Below are positions 17,195 to 24,765 of a DNA stretch of 64,000 nucleotides, in pieces (position 1 is the first letter of the stretch; the number at the start of each line of letters is the position of its first letter). A program made the translations under genes and the position numbers. Origin of the DNA: an uncultured Ruminococcus sp. (GTDB lineage Bacteria > Bacillota_A > Clostridia > Oscillospirales > Ruminococcaceae); the NCBI GenBank assembly GCA_900315975.1, contig ONBA01000009.1, positions 10,759-74,758 on the forward strand, read 5' to 3'. The notes under the pieces were generated by a model, which saw only the letters and a list, made by a program, of their open reading frames with translations, did no database searches and was not told where the DNA came from.

Positions 17195-17238
17195 AAAAAA
17201 ATCCATGACAAAAGCTACTCCCTTGTCATGGATTTTTT
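17195..17238. terminator. Intrinsic terminator after ilvE
   Basis: Arms ATCCATGACAA and TTGTCATGGAT, extended by A-run/T-run pairing on both flanks. On the minus strand the hairpin ends in six T. It closes ilvE and separates it from the GNAT gene. Confidence 0.85.
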
Positions 17239-17255
17239 ATTTATGAAACGGTCAA

Positions 17256-18323
17256 TTATTCAACAGGAACGATCCAGTTGAATGTGTCTTCGATCTTGCC
17301 CCACTGGATACCTGTCATTGTATCGTAGAGCATCTGTGAGATCTTGCCGATCTTGTTGCCGTTGATCTCCATAACCTTGTCGCCCCACTTGAGGTGTCCT
17401 ACAGGTGAGATAACAGCGGCTGTACCTGTACCGAATACTTCATCGAGCTTGCCGGCATCGTAAGCATCAGCGATCTCCTGAATGTCTATACGTCTCTCTT
17501 CAACTGTGAGACCCTTGCTCTTACATACTTCGATAGCAGACTTTCTTGTGATACCGGGAAGGATAGAACCCTGAAGCATAGGTGTTACTACCTTGCCGTC
17601 GATAACGAAGAAGATATTCATAGCGCCGACTTCTTCGATGTACTTCTGCTCAACACCGTCAAGCCAGAGAACCTGTGAGTAGTTCTGCTTGTGAGCCTCG
17701 TCCTGACCGATAAGAGAAGCAGCGTAGTTACCGCCGGTCTTAGCGAATCCCATACCGCCTCTTACAGCGCGGACATACTTGCTCTCAACGTAAATATTTA
17801 CAGGATTGAGACCACTCTCATAGTAAGCGCCAGAGGGTGAAAGAATGATAATGAAGAGGTAGTGCTCACCGGGTTTAACACCGAGGAACGGGTCAACAGC
17901 GATGATGAACGGACGGATATAAAGTGACTCGCCTTCCTTTGAGGGAACCCAGTCCTTCTCGACCTTGAGGAGTTCCATAAGGCACTGCATACCGAGTTCT
18001 TCGGGAAGCTCAGGGATAACGAGTCTCTCATTGGACTTGTTGAGTCTCTTGAAGTTCTCTTCGGGACGGAAAAGCTGTACTTTGCCTTCAGCAGTACGGT
18101 AAGCCTTCATGCCCTCGAATACTTCCTGACCATAGTGGAAGCACATTGCAGCAGGTGAGAGATCAATAGCACCGTAAGGCTTGATCTCAGGATCATGCCA
18201 GCCCTGACCCTCGTCATAAGGCATAACGAGCATATAATCAGTGAAGATGTGACCGAAGCCGAGCTTGTCGCCAGCCTGTGGCTTAGCCTTTAAAGACTGT
18301 GCTTTTGTGAATTTGATTTCCAT
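17256..18323 (-). CDS. ilvE: Branched-chain amino acid aminotransferase
   Basis: A 355-residue fold-type IV PLP enzyme, which interconverts Leu, Ile and Val with their 2-oxo acids using glutamate/2-oxoglutarate. It shows FHYGQEVFEGMKAYR, the PLP-lysine region GGMGFAKTGGNYAAS, the Glu cofactor site in YIEEVGAMNIFFV, and the late GTGTAAVISPVG phosphate-binding block. The length and blocks match the long (eukaryote-like, BCAT type II) class. Its ATG is preceded by AGAAGG; a TTG three codons earlier is less likely. No T-box leader is visible upstream. Confidence 0.95.
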   Translation of the reverse strand: MEIKFTKAQSLKAKPQAGDKLGFGHIFTDYMLVMPYDEGQGWHDPEIKPYGAIDLSPAAMCFHYGQEVFEGMKAYRTAEGKVQLFRPEENFKRLNKSNERLVIPELPEELGMQCLMELLKVEKDWVPSKEGESLYIRPFIIAVDPFLGVKPGEHYLFIIILSPSGAYYESGLNPVNIYVESKYVRAVRGGMGFAKTGGNYAASLIGQDEAHKQNYSQVLWLDGVEQKYIEEVGAMNIFFVIDGKVVTPMLQGSILPGITRKSAIEVCKSKGLTVEERRIDIQEIADAYDAGKLDEVFGTGTAAVISPVGHLKWGDKVMEINGNKIGKISQMLYDTMTGIQWGKIEDTFNWIVPVE

Positions 18324-18385
18324 TTTATTCAACCTTCTTTGAAATATTTTCCGCAGTCATCATTGACAGCGGAATAATGATAAAC

Positions 18386-18517
18386 TCAGTCAGCCGAGAA
18401 GTACTTCTTCTCGTATATCTTCTTACAGACGACTACTGTTGCAGCAGCGGCAGCGCTTACAGCGACTACAGCTCCTGAAATCGAAACTGCAAGTATGATT
18501 TTAGTTTTCTTATCCAT
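18386..18517 (-). CDS. 43-residue single-pass membrane protein
   Basis: A short gene with a very strong ribosome site (AAAGGAGGAAAAACT then ATG). The product begins MDKKTKIILAVSISGAVV, continues through an Ala/Val-rich helix to about residue 31, and ends CKKIYEKKYFSAD. One membrane helix has a basic N-terminus and a charged C-terminal tail; there is no lipobox or signal cleavage site. I do not recognise a family. It lies between a radical SAM gene and ilvE, 62 bp before ilvE with no terminator in between, so it may share that transcript. Ribosome site and helix make it a probable real gene. Confidence 0.7.
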   Translation of the reverse strand: MDKKTKIILAVSISGAVVAVSAAAAATVVVCKKIYEKKYFSAD

Positions 18518-18561
18518 AGTTTTTCCTCCTTTTTGGGTAAATGGATAATACACCTTCAGTA

Positions 18562-18590
18562 ATTATAACATATTTCCCAGTCATTTTCCA
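18562..18590 (-). promoter_or_regulatory. Promoter of the small membrane protein (and perhaps ilvE)
   Basis: Minus strand TGGAAA (18590-18585), 17 bp, TATAAT (18567-18562). The -35 is weak and the -10 perfect. Nothing else is seen in the 131 bp between 18518 and 18648. Confidence 0.5.
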
Positions 18591-18648
18591 TAGCAAAGAG
18601 TTAAAAACATAGACAAAAACCATCGGTATATTTCGTGCAATTTGACTA

Positions 18649-19263
18649 TTAATCGTCGAACGTTCTTATCCTGAGAGTTGCTCCAAGACTTTCACAGACC
18701 TTACGTGAAGCATCTATCTGCTCCTGAGGGATAACGTCAACTATCGACATCACGACCTCGGGCTTACCGTTTTTAACGCAGTCGGAAGTAAACTTCTGCA
18801 TAGCCTCCCACGCATCGTCAAACTTCGGACGTGTAACGTTCATGTACTCGTCTTTTGTGCCTGCGTTAAGGCTTACGGAAACTGTGTCCATAACGGCGCA
18901 AAGCTCATCTGCAACACTTCTTCCGTTAATGAGGTCACCGAGGCCATTAGTATTTATACGCAGCTTAGGACATTCCGGCATAGCTCTGAGTGCCTTTGCG
19001 ACCTGCTCGACCATGTCGATACGCTCAGTCGGCTCGCCGTATCCGCAGAATACTATCTCGCTGTATCCGCTGATATTGCGCTTTCCGAGGTCAGCCATTA
19101 TCTCGTCAAAAGACGGCTCATGCTCAAGCCATAACGGGTCAGAGCCGTATGCACCGTCAGCGTGACTGCGTATGCAGAAAGTGCACGCACAAGGACATTT
19201 ATTTGTCAGGTTGAGGTAAAGATTCTCTCCTACCTCATATGAAATGGTCATAGCTTTTTTCAT
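18649..19263 (-). CDS. Radical SAM protein of the TatD-associated type
   Basis: A 204-residue short radical SAM enzyme. The cluster motif is CPCACTFC (the C-x3-C-x2-C pattern), preceded by NLYLNLTNK, and then EIVFCGYGEPTERID, which binds S-adenosylmethionine. This compact form matches the TIGR04038 group that is often next to or fused with TatD nucleases. Here tatD lies 4 kb away on the other strand. The substrate is unknown. It overlaps the SecD-like lipoprotein gene by 4 bp (ATGA), so it is co-translated with it and with alr. Confidence 0.85.
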   Translation of the reverse strand: MKKAMTISYEVGENLYLNLTNKCPCACTFCIRSHADGAYGSDPLWLEHEPSFDEIMADLGKRNISGYSEIVFCGYGEPTERIDMVEQVAKALRAMPECPKLRINTNGLGDLINGRSVADELCAVMDTVSVSLNAGTKDEYMNVTRPKFDDAWEAMQKFTSDCVKNGKPEVVMSIVDVIPQEQIDASRKVCESLGATLRIRTFDD

Positions 19264-19973
19264 TTCTTATCATCTCCGATATGTTTATCTGTTACTTTTA
19301 GTCCGCAGGGAAGCGCACCGCTGTCTATCGCAGCTGCTATCTCCATTGATTTTTCTGCTGTAAGGTCACCGTTTATGATAGCGTTGCCGTCAGTTATCTG
19401 AAAGGCAACAGTCGGCGCAGAAATAAGTTCGTCATCAAGCCATATTGATAGCGGAATATTCGTTTCCGCAAGTTCACCGGTAGCCATAGCCAATTTAGTC
19501 TTTCCCGACTCGCTCGTTGTAATTGCTACTGCATACTCCTGACCTTTTTCAGTACGTATGACCGTCGATGATGCAACATCTATGTCAGAATTCTCAATAA
19601 CTATCTCACCAGTCGGCACAACATTACCGTCGGCATCTTTCTGAGTATCAGTACCCTTTCTGAATGTCAGCCTGCCATACCTGCAAATCGTGTCAAGAAT
19701 GCTGTCATTCCAGTTGTCGGGACGGTCAAATGAAATAATCGAAACTGAATCGCTGCTTTTATAGCTGACCTTGCATTCAATCTGCGGGTATTCTGCCATA
19801 AGCCTTGCCTCAGCCACTTGTGTGCACTCCGAAAGCAGACTCTCGTCCTCAGCCTTGAGCGTGATACTGCTGTTTAAGCCAGTATTTTTTTCACTGTCAG
19901 TCTTACCCTGTCCTGCACCGCAGCCGCTAAGAAGCATTGCAGATGCCGCTATAATTGCTAATCTCTTTTTCAT
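19260..19973 (-). CDS. Lipoprotein with a SecDF P1-head-like domain
   Basis: A 237-residue lipoprotein with a Lys-rich start and lipobox LLSGC (Cys18). After a Ser/Glu-rich linker comes a domain like the SecD periplasmic P1 region. GRLTFRKGTDT and IVIENSDIDVASSTVIRT resemble its base. NAIINGDLTAEKSMEIAAAI followed by SGALPCGLKV is the conserved end of the P1 head (FT..EA..LA..L..GALP). No SecD membrane helices are present. The start at 19973 follows GAGGTGAAT and lies 7 bp after the alr stop. Function unknown; it may bind extracytoplasmic unfolded chains. Confidence 0.75.
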   Translation of the reverse strand: MKKRLAIIAASAMLLSGCGAGQGKTDSEKNTGLNSSITLKAEDESLLSECTQVAEARLMAEYPQIECKVSYKSSDSVSIISFDRPDNWNDSILDTICRYGRLTFRKGTDTQKDADGNVVPTGEIVIENSDIDVASSTVIRTEKGQEYAVAITTSESGKTKLAMATGELAETNIPLSIWLDDELISAPTVAFQITDGNAIINGDLTAEKSMEIAAAIDSGALPCGLKVTDKHIGDDKK

Positions 19974-19980
19974 ATTCACC

Positions 19981-21117
19981 TCAGTCAATATAAATTCTCG
20001 GTACACGCTTTGATATTCCGCATACTACTTCGTAGCCGATAGTACCGTAAATCTGTGCAAGGTCGTCGGCTGTGATGATTTCGTCTCCGTCGCGTCCTAT
20101 CATGGTCACTATGTCGCCGGACTTTGCCTCCGGTACATCAGAAACGTCCATCATAAGCTGGTCCATGCACACTCTGCCGACTATCTTACAGCGCTTGCCG
20201 TGGACGAGAATCTCCCCCTTACCCGAAAGCAGACGAGAGTAGCCGTCCGCATAGCCGATAGTTACAGTAGCTATGCGCATTTCACGGTCAGCACGGAAGG
20301 TCCTGCCGTAGCTTATGCAGTCGCCCTTGCCGACTGTCTTGACGTGGGAAATAACTGCTTTTACTTCCATGACCGGTTCAAGTCCGGCAGGTATATCAAG
20401 GCTAACATCAGGGTGCAGACCGTATAAGATAATACCTGCACGGCTGAGTGTACTGCGTGATGTATTTCTGTAGCAGGTAGCGGCACTGTTCATGAAGTGG
20501 CAGTGACGGAGTTTTATTCCGCGGCTTGAAAGTTCGTCGTATGTATCGAGTATGAACTTCTCCTGCATATCAGTATAGGCAACATTGTCGGGGTCATCGC
20601 TGTCAGCGACTGCAAAATGGGTGTAGATACCCTCTACTGATAGTTTCTCCATTTTCATCATTTCAGCAATCTCGTCGGCACATTCAGCCGGAGTGTCATG
20701 TTTGAGACCGATACGTCCCATACCTGTATCTATCTTTATGTGACAGCGGATAGGCTCGGCAGATTTTTTTACAAGTGCCTCAGCGTATTCAGTCGAAACG
20801 ACTCCCTGAATTATGTTGTACATTGATATCTCATGTGCATATTCGGGCGGAGTATAGCCGAGTATAAGTATTTCAGCTTCGGGAGCGAATTTGCGTACCG
20901 CTATTGCCTCGTCAAGATTTGATACTGCAAAATAGTGTATACCGCAGTCCTCAGCAAGAGTGCGGACTATATGCTCGTCTCCGTGACCGTAGGCATCTGC
21001 CTTTACTACCGCCATAACATCGGTATCTCCGGAGTTAAGAGACTTTATAATCTCCACATTTTTTCTGAGTTTAGACAGAGATACTTCTGCCCATGCTCTT
21101 TTCAGATAAGGTTTCAT
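19981..21117 (-). CDS. alr: Alanine racemase
   Basis: A 378-residue fold-type III PLP enzyme making D-alanine for peptidoglycan. The cofactor lysine is Lys39 in MAVVKADAYGHG. IDTGMGRIG is present, and CISYGRTF holds the catalytic tyrosine of the second domain. C-terminal VCMDQLMMDV and GTIGYEVVCGI blocks complete it. Length is typical. It is the first gene of an operon with the SecD-head lipoprotein and the radical SAM gene, and runs divergent from the SLOG gene. Confidence 0.97.
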   Translation of the reverse strand: MKPYLKRAWAEVSLSKLRKNVEIIKSLNSGDTDVMAVVKADAYGHGDEHIVRTLAEDCGIHYFAVSNLDEAIAVRKFAPEAEILILGYTPPEYAHEISMYNIIQGVVSTEYAEALVKKSAEPIRCHIKIDTGMGRIGLKHDTPAECADEIAEMMKMEKLSVEGIYTHFAVADSDDPDNVAYTDMQEKFILDTYDELSSRGIKLRHCHFMNSAATCYRNTSRSTLSRAGIILYGLHPDVSLDIPAGLEPVMEVKAVISHVKTVGKGDCISYGRTFRADREMRIATVTIGYADGYSRLLSGKGEILVHGKRCKIVGRVCMDQLMMDVSDVPEAKSGDIVTMIGRDGDEIITADDLAQIYGTIGYEVVCGISKRVPRIYID

Positions 21118-21181
21118 TTCGTTAGTGTCCTTTCTTTGTATTGTGTCTATATTAAAAAACAGTTACAGCTTGTAAAAAAAC

Positions 21182-21210
21182 TTGAAATACGTTAAACTTT
21201 ATGATATAAT
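21182..21210 (+). promoter_or_regulatory. Promoter of the SLOG gene
   Basis: TTGAAA (21182-21187), 17 bp, TATAAT (21205-21210) with an extended -10 TGA; GAGGTG follows before the ATG. Confidence 0.7.
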
Positions 21211-21238
21211 TATTATCATTGAAATATCGAGGTGAATC

Positions 21239-21928
21239 ATGTTCAGTTCTCTTATATCGGGCGAACCGGTATCGCCTGCTTACAGTTTCATACCGGACAG
21301 ACCAAGAACAGTCTGTATCAGTGGTCACCGCGAGAAAAGTATCATTCCATATTCGGGAGACCCTCAGTACCGCCAACTCACTGTTACGGCAGTAAAGCTG
21401 ATGCTCAGCCGATATATCGATATGGCAGTCGAACGAGGCTACACCACTTTCATAAGCGGTCTCGCAAGCGGTGCAGACCTGTGGGCGGCTCAGAGTGTAA
21501 TGGTAAAGAAGCGTACACATCCGTCACTGAGACTGGTTTGTGTAATGCCGTATCTCCGCCACGCTGACCACTTCTCTCAATACTGGAAAGAGGTCCTCGA
21601 ACTCGTCGAGCACAACTCAGACGCTCTGCTCACTGTCAACACTGACCCTGACATCGTCTATTCAAGAAGCGGTGCAGGTTCTTCACTATACCGCGACCGC
21701 AACTACTACATGGTTGACCAGTCGTCTGCGGTAATAGCTTTTCTCAATAAAGACAGTTTCGCTTCCGGAACTTCTCAGACGGTCAACTACGCTTACCGCA
21801 ACGGCAGAAAGATATGCCGCTTCGGTGTCGAAGACATTCACGGCATCATCAGTCAGGCAGGTCCCGACATTGAAAAAATCAAACGAGAGATAGTATTCCT
21901 TCCCAACGCTTTCGACTCTGTGGAATAA
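21239..21928 (+). CDS. SLOG-family protein, DUF1273/YpsA-like
   Basis: A 229-residue Rossmann-like protein of the SLOG superfamily. It has an early TVCISGHRE, then FISGLASGADLWAAQ, the glycine-rich nucleotide-binding loop, and later SSAVIAFLNKDSFASGTSQT. These match DUF1273/YpsA proteins. SLOG domains are thought to bind nucleotides or ADP-ribose-like ligands; a specific role is unknown here. It is a single gene with its own promoter. The next 354 bp are non-coding. Confidence 0.85.
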   Translation: MFSSLISGEPVSPAYSFIPDRPRTVCISGHREKSIIPYSGDPQYRQLTVTAVKLMLSRYIDMAVERGYTTFISGLASGADLWAAQSVMVKKRTHPSLRLVCVMPYLRHADHFSQYWKEVLELVEHNSDALLTVNTDPDIVYSRSGAGSSLYRDRNYYMVDQSSAVIAFLNKDSFASGTSQTVNYAYRNGRKICRFGVEDIHGIISQAGPDIEKIKREIVFLPNAFDSVE

Positions 21929-22053
21929 CGTATATTAACATTATACCACTATCTCAGAATTTTTCAAGTACCGGAAATAATATTTTACTTTGGATATATA
22001 GTTACAATCAGAATCGTCAGCACAGCATATTGTGAAAAATGTGGATTTTCCGT

Positions 22054-22065
22054 GAACACGTGTTC
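22054..22065. promoter_or_regulatory. Perfect GAAC-N4-GTTC palindrome, LexA-like
   Basis: GAACACGTGTTC is a 12-bp perfect palindrome that fits the core of the Firmicute LexA consensus. It lies 90 bp before the promoter at 22155 in a 354-bp non-coding stretch (21929-22282). Apart from this site and that promoter I see nothing definite in the stretch, which is A+T-rich with several TGTTGAA-like words. Confidence 0.35.
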
Positions 22066-22154
22066 GCTTTCAACGTTCTGTTGAATTTGCTGTTCAAACA
22101 GTCATTTTACTGTTGAAATGTTGAAAAGCCTGTTAATTCACTATATAGCGTCGT

Positions 22155-22183
22155 TTGACAAAAGACTAACTATCTTGTAAAAT
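22155..22183 (+). promoter_or_regulatory. Promoter of the LCP-tatD-PP2C operon
   Basis: TTGACA (22155-22160), 17 bp, TAAAAT (22178-22183). The leader to the ATG at 22283 would be about 95 nt. Confidence 0.55.
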
Positions 22184-22282
22184 TTCTTTATTCATGTATT
22201 TATGAATATTCACATTTTATCATATACGTATAGTTTATTATGATTTATACAGACAGTTTATACATCTGAAAGGAGCATTTTT

Positions 22283-23164
22283 ATGTCTAAAAATCACAAG
22301 ACCGGCAGTATCGCTATCCCCTACCTCGTCACCATTTTCATCGGTATCCTCGTTATCGGCGGTGCTTCATTCTTCATGCTGAAACACTTCGGTATCATCG
22401 ACTCCGAAAAAGAACTCTCCGAGCCGACTCCCCGTCAGGTCGCTACCACGACCTATGAGGACAGCCATACCATTCTTTTCATTCTCGACGAACCTGACCA
22501 GAAATGCTCAGCTACTTTTATGCTCATGCGCTCTATTCCAAAGGATAAAAAGGTCGTTTTCGTCGGTGTACCTTCTAACACTATCACGATTATCGACGGC
22601 AAACAGGCTAATCTGAAGGAGTCATACACAAACGGAGGAGAGTCTGCCGCTGTAAGCTTCATTGATAATCTCTTCGGCATCGAAGTTGACAGATACATGA
22701 AACTCGATTCAGCCGCATTTATCAAGGTTTGCGACATTCTCGGCGGTGTTACTTACCCTGTTCCCGAGGAAGTTGTCGGATTCAACGGCGACGGCACAGG
22801 ACAGTATCTCAACGCTGAACAGATAGACCGTCTCGTTACCTATTCACTCTTTGAAGGCGGCGAGAGTCAGCGTGCCTACACAGCAAGTGCCCTCATTTCA
22901 GATATGGTAAATCAGAGCGACGGAGTTCGTCTCGCTGACAGCTTAGACTCATCATTCAATACTATCGTTAACATGACAAATACCAACATCACTGCGGTCG
23001 ACTACAAAAAGCGCAAAGTTGCTGTCAAGACCATGCTTGAACGCGGTACTTCAATTTCGTCATTCTTCATCATGGACGGAACAAATTCCGAGGAAGACTT
23101 CATTCCTAACAAAGCCTTCATTGCCGACTTCAAGGACAGATTCTACAAGGAGCAGGCGGAATGA
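22283..23164 (+). CDS. Degenerate LytR-CpsA-Psr (LCP) family protein
   Basis: A 293-residue protein with one N-terminal membrane helix (about 11-34) and an outer domain. The LCP order is kept: a strand around SATFMLMRSIPKDKK, then SYTNGGESAAVSFIDNLFGI, VDRYMKLDSAAFIKVCDILG, GGV and YLNAEQIDRLVTYSL. The residues LCP ligases use are altered. The Asp of the DTM-type motif is Ala77, and the Arg-Asp of SIPRDT is Ser98-Asn99 (VPSNT). It therefore probably does not transfer wall polymers as a normal LCP protein does. It overlaps tatD by 4 bp. Confidence 0.75.
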   Translation: MSKNHKTGSIAIPYLVTIFIGILVIGGASFFMLKHFGIIDSEKELSEPTPRQVATTTYEDSHTILFILDEPDQKCSATFMLMRSIPKDKKVVFVGVPSNTITIIDGKQANLKESYTNGGESAAVSFIDNLFGIEVDRYMKLDSAAFIKVCDILGGVTYPVPEEVVGFNGDGTGQYLNAEQIDRLVTYSLFEGGESQRAYTASALISDMVNQSDGVRLADSLDSSFNTIVNMTNTNITAVDYKKRKVAVKTMLERGTSISSFFIMDGTNSEEDFIPNKAFIADFKDRFYKEQAE

Positions 23165-23928
23165 TAAAAAATATATTCGATACTCACTCACATTATGCTG
23201 ACGAAGCCTTCGACGAGGACAGGGAAAAGGTTCTCGCAGAGCTTCCCTCGAAGGGAATAAGCTATATCATGCTCGCTTCTTCTTCTGTAAAAGATACTGC
23301 CGAAAATGCTGAGCTCGCTTCAAAATATGACTACGTCTACGCAGCTTCGGGAGTTCACCCCGAAAGCGTCGACACCGACCCCGAAAATTATCTCGAAATC
23401 GTTAAAAAGACTGCCCTGAGCAGTCCAAAAATAAAAGCTATAGGCGAGATTGGTCTCGATTACCACTACGAAGGCTACGACCGCGATAAACAAATCCGTT
23501 TCTTTGAGGAACAGATTCTTCTCGCAAAAGAACTCGGCCTGCCTGTTATCGTTCATAGCCGCGACGCTACAGAGGATACCATGACTATCCTGAAAAAGCA
23601 TCGTCCAAAAGGTATACTCCACTGCTTCAGCGGTTCGGCTGAAACAGCAAAAGAGGTCATAAAGCTCGGTATGTACATCGGGTTCACCGGTGTTATCACT
23701 TTCAAGAATGCTAAAAAAGCTATCAAAGCACTGGAAACTGTCCCTCTCGACCGTCTCCTGCTTGAAACTGATTGTCCGTACATGGCACCCGTCCCGTTCA
23801 GGGGCAAACGCTGTGACAGCTCAATGATAGCTTATACAGCCGAAAAAGCGGCTGAAATCAAGGGAATAAGCGTTCAGGAACTCCTCGATATCACCTGCGA
23901 GAACGCTAAAAGGATTTATTCTATTTAA
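23161..23928 (+). CDS. tatD: TatD-family metal-dependent hydrolase
   Basis: A 255-residue TIM-barrel hydrolase (amidohydrolase fold). It has the HSHYAD metal motif near the N-terminus, AIGEIGLDYHYEG, LPVIVHSRDA, GILHCFSG and the late LLETDCPYMAPVPFRGKRC, all metal or substrate sites of TatD DNases. The family has 3'-5' exonuclease activity and roles in DNA repair and quality control. It overlaps the LCP-like gene by 4 bp and is followed after 11 bp by the PP2C gene. Confidence 0.95.
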   Translation: MIKNIFDTHSHYADEAFDEDREKVLAELPSKGISYIMLASSSVKDTAENAELASKYDYVYAASGVHPESVDTDPENYLEIVKKTALSSPKIKAIGEIGLDYHYEGYDRDKQIRFFEEQILLAKELGLPVIVHSRDATEDTMTILKKHRPKGILHCFSGSAETAKEVIKLGMYIGFTGVITFKNAKKAIKALETVPLDRLLLETDCPYMAPVPFRGKRCDSSMIAYTAEKAAEIKGISVQELLDITCENAKRIYSI

Positions 23929-23939
23929 AGAGGTCATTT

Positions 23940-24716
23940 ATGTTTTACTGCTGCGGTATTACCGAAAAGGGCAAATGCCCCCATAACGAGGACGCTCTTC
24001 TCATCGGCGGAGAGGTACTGATAAACGGAAAGACCGAGTGTACACTCGGTCCGCCTTTTATTGCCGCTGTATCTGACGGAGTATCGGGTGAGAATGCCGG
24101 AGAATTCGCTTCTCAGATGTGCCTTGAACTCGTCAGAAATATTAAGGTAACATCTCCCGAACAGCTAAGAGAAAGTCTCATGGACGTTCACAGACGGCTC
24201 TCAGGCTACAGTCAGCTTGACCCGGTCAGCCGTAATATGCAGACTACACTCTGCGGATTTGCTGTAACTGCTGATGATAAGGCACTTGTCTTCAATGTTG
24301 GAGACTCTCGCCTGTACCGTTTCCGTGAGGGACGTATCCGTCAGATATCACGTGACCAGTCGCTCGTACAAATGCTCATCGACAAGGGTACTATCACTGC
24401 TGAAGAGAAAAAAGACTACGTCCACCGCAACATCATCTCCCCTGCTTTCGGCAATATGAAAAATGACCCTACAATCGACATAACCGAGCTTGAGGACGGT
24501 CTCGAATACGGCGATATCCTTCTGCTTTGCAGTGACGGACTTTCTGACTTCCTCAGTTCCTATGAAATACAGGAGATAATGCAGCTTCCTAAGCCGCTGA
24601 GAAAAAGACTTGATATGCTTGCTGCTGCGGCTCTTATACGCGGCGGAAATGACAATATTACAGCAGTTGCCTGCCTGTACGAATACGACAGTGCAGCTGC
24701 AAAACTGAATGAATAA
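23940..24716 (+). CDS. PP2C-family protein serine/threonine phosphatase
   Basis: A 258-residue phosphatase. NEDALLIG holds the first metal-binding Asp, AVSDGVSGENAGEFAS the second, VFNVGDSRLYRFREG follows, then LLLCSDGLSDFLS and a late GGNDNITAVAC. All metal ligands of bacterial PP2C (Stp/PrpC) are present, so it should be an active Mn2+-dependent phosphatase. The usual partner, a PASTA kinase, is not adjacent; the gene ends an operon with the LCP-like and tatD genes. Confidence 0.92.
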   Translation: MFYCCGITEKGKCPHNEDALLIGGEVLINGKTECTLGPPFIAAVSDGVSGENAGEFASQMCLELVRNIKVTSPEQLRESLMDVHRRLSGYSQLDPVSRNMQTTLCGFAVTADDKALVFNVGDSRLYRFREGRIRQISRDQSLVQMLIDKGTITAEEKKDYVHRNIISPAFGNMKNDPTIDITELEDGLEYGDILLLCSDGLSDFLSSYEIQEIMQLPKPLRKRLDMLAAAALIRGGNDNITAVACLYEYDSAAAKLNE

Positions 24717-24720
24717 CAAA

Positions 24721-24747
24721 AACGGCTGAGGTTTATCCTCAGCCGTT
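24721..24747. terminator. Bidirectional intrinsic terminator
   Basis: Arms AACGGCTGAGG / CCTCAGCCGTT, loop TTTAT, with A-run before and T-rich after. It serves the PP2C operon and, in the other direction, pfkA. Confidence 0.88.
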
Positions 24748-24765
24748 AATTTTATGCGTTTACTC

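Noticed and set aside
18324..18385. T-box leader before ilvE
   Set aside because: The stretch is only 62 bp, has no TGGNGG-type box and no terminator/antiterminator pair.
22021..22060. TGTGGATTT and similar words as DnaA boxes or a replication origin
   Set aside because: Only one poor match to TTATCCACA, no cluster of boxes and no dnaA/dnaN nearby.
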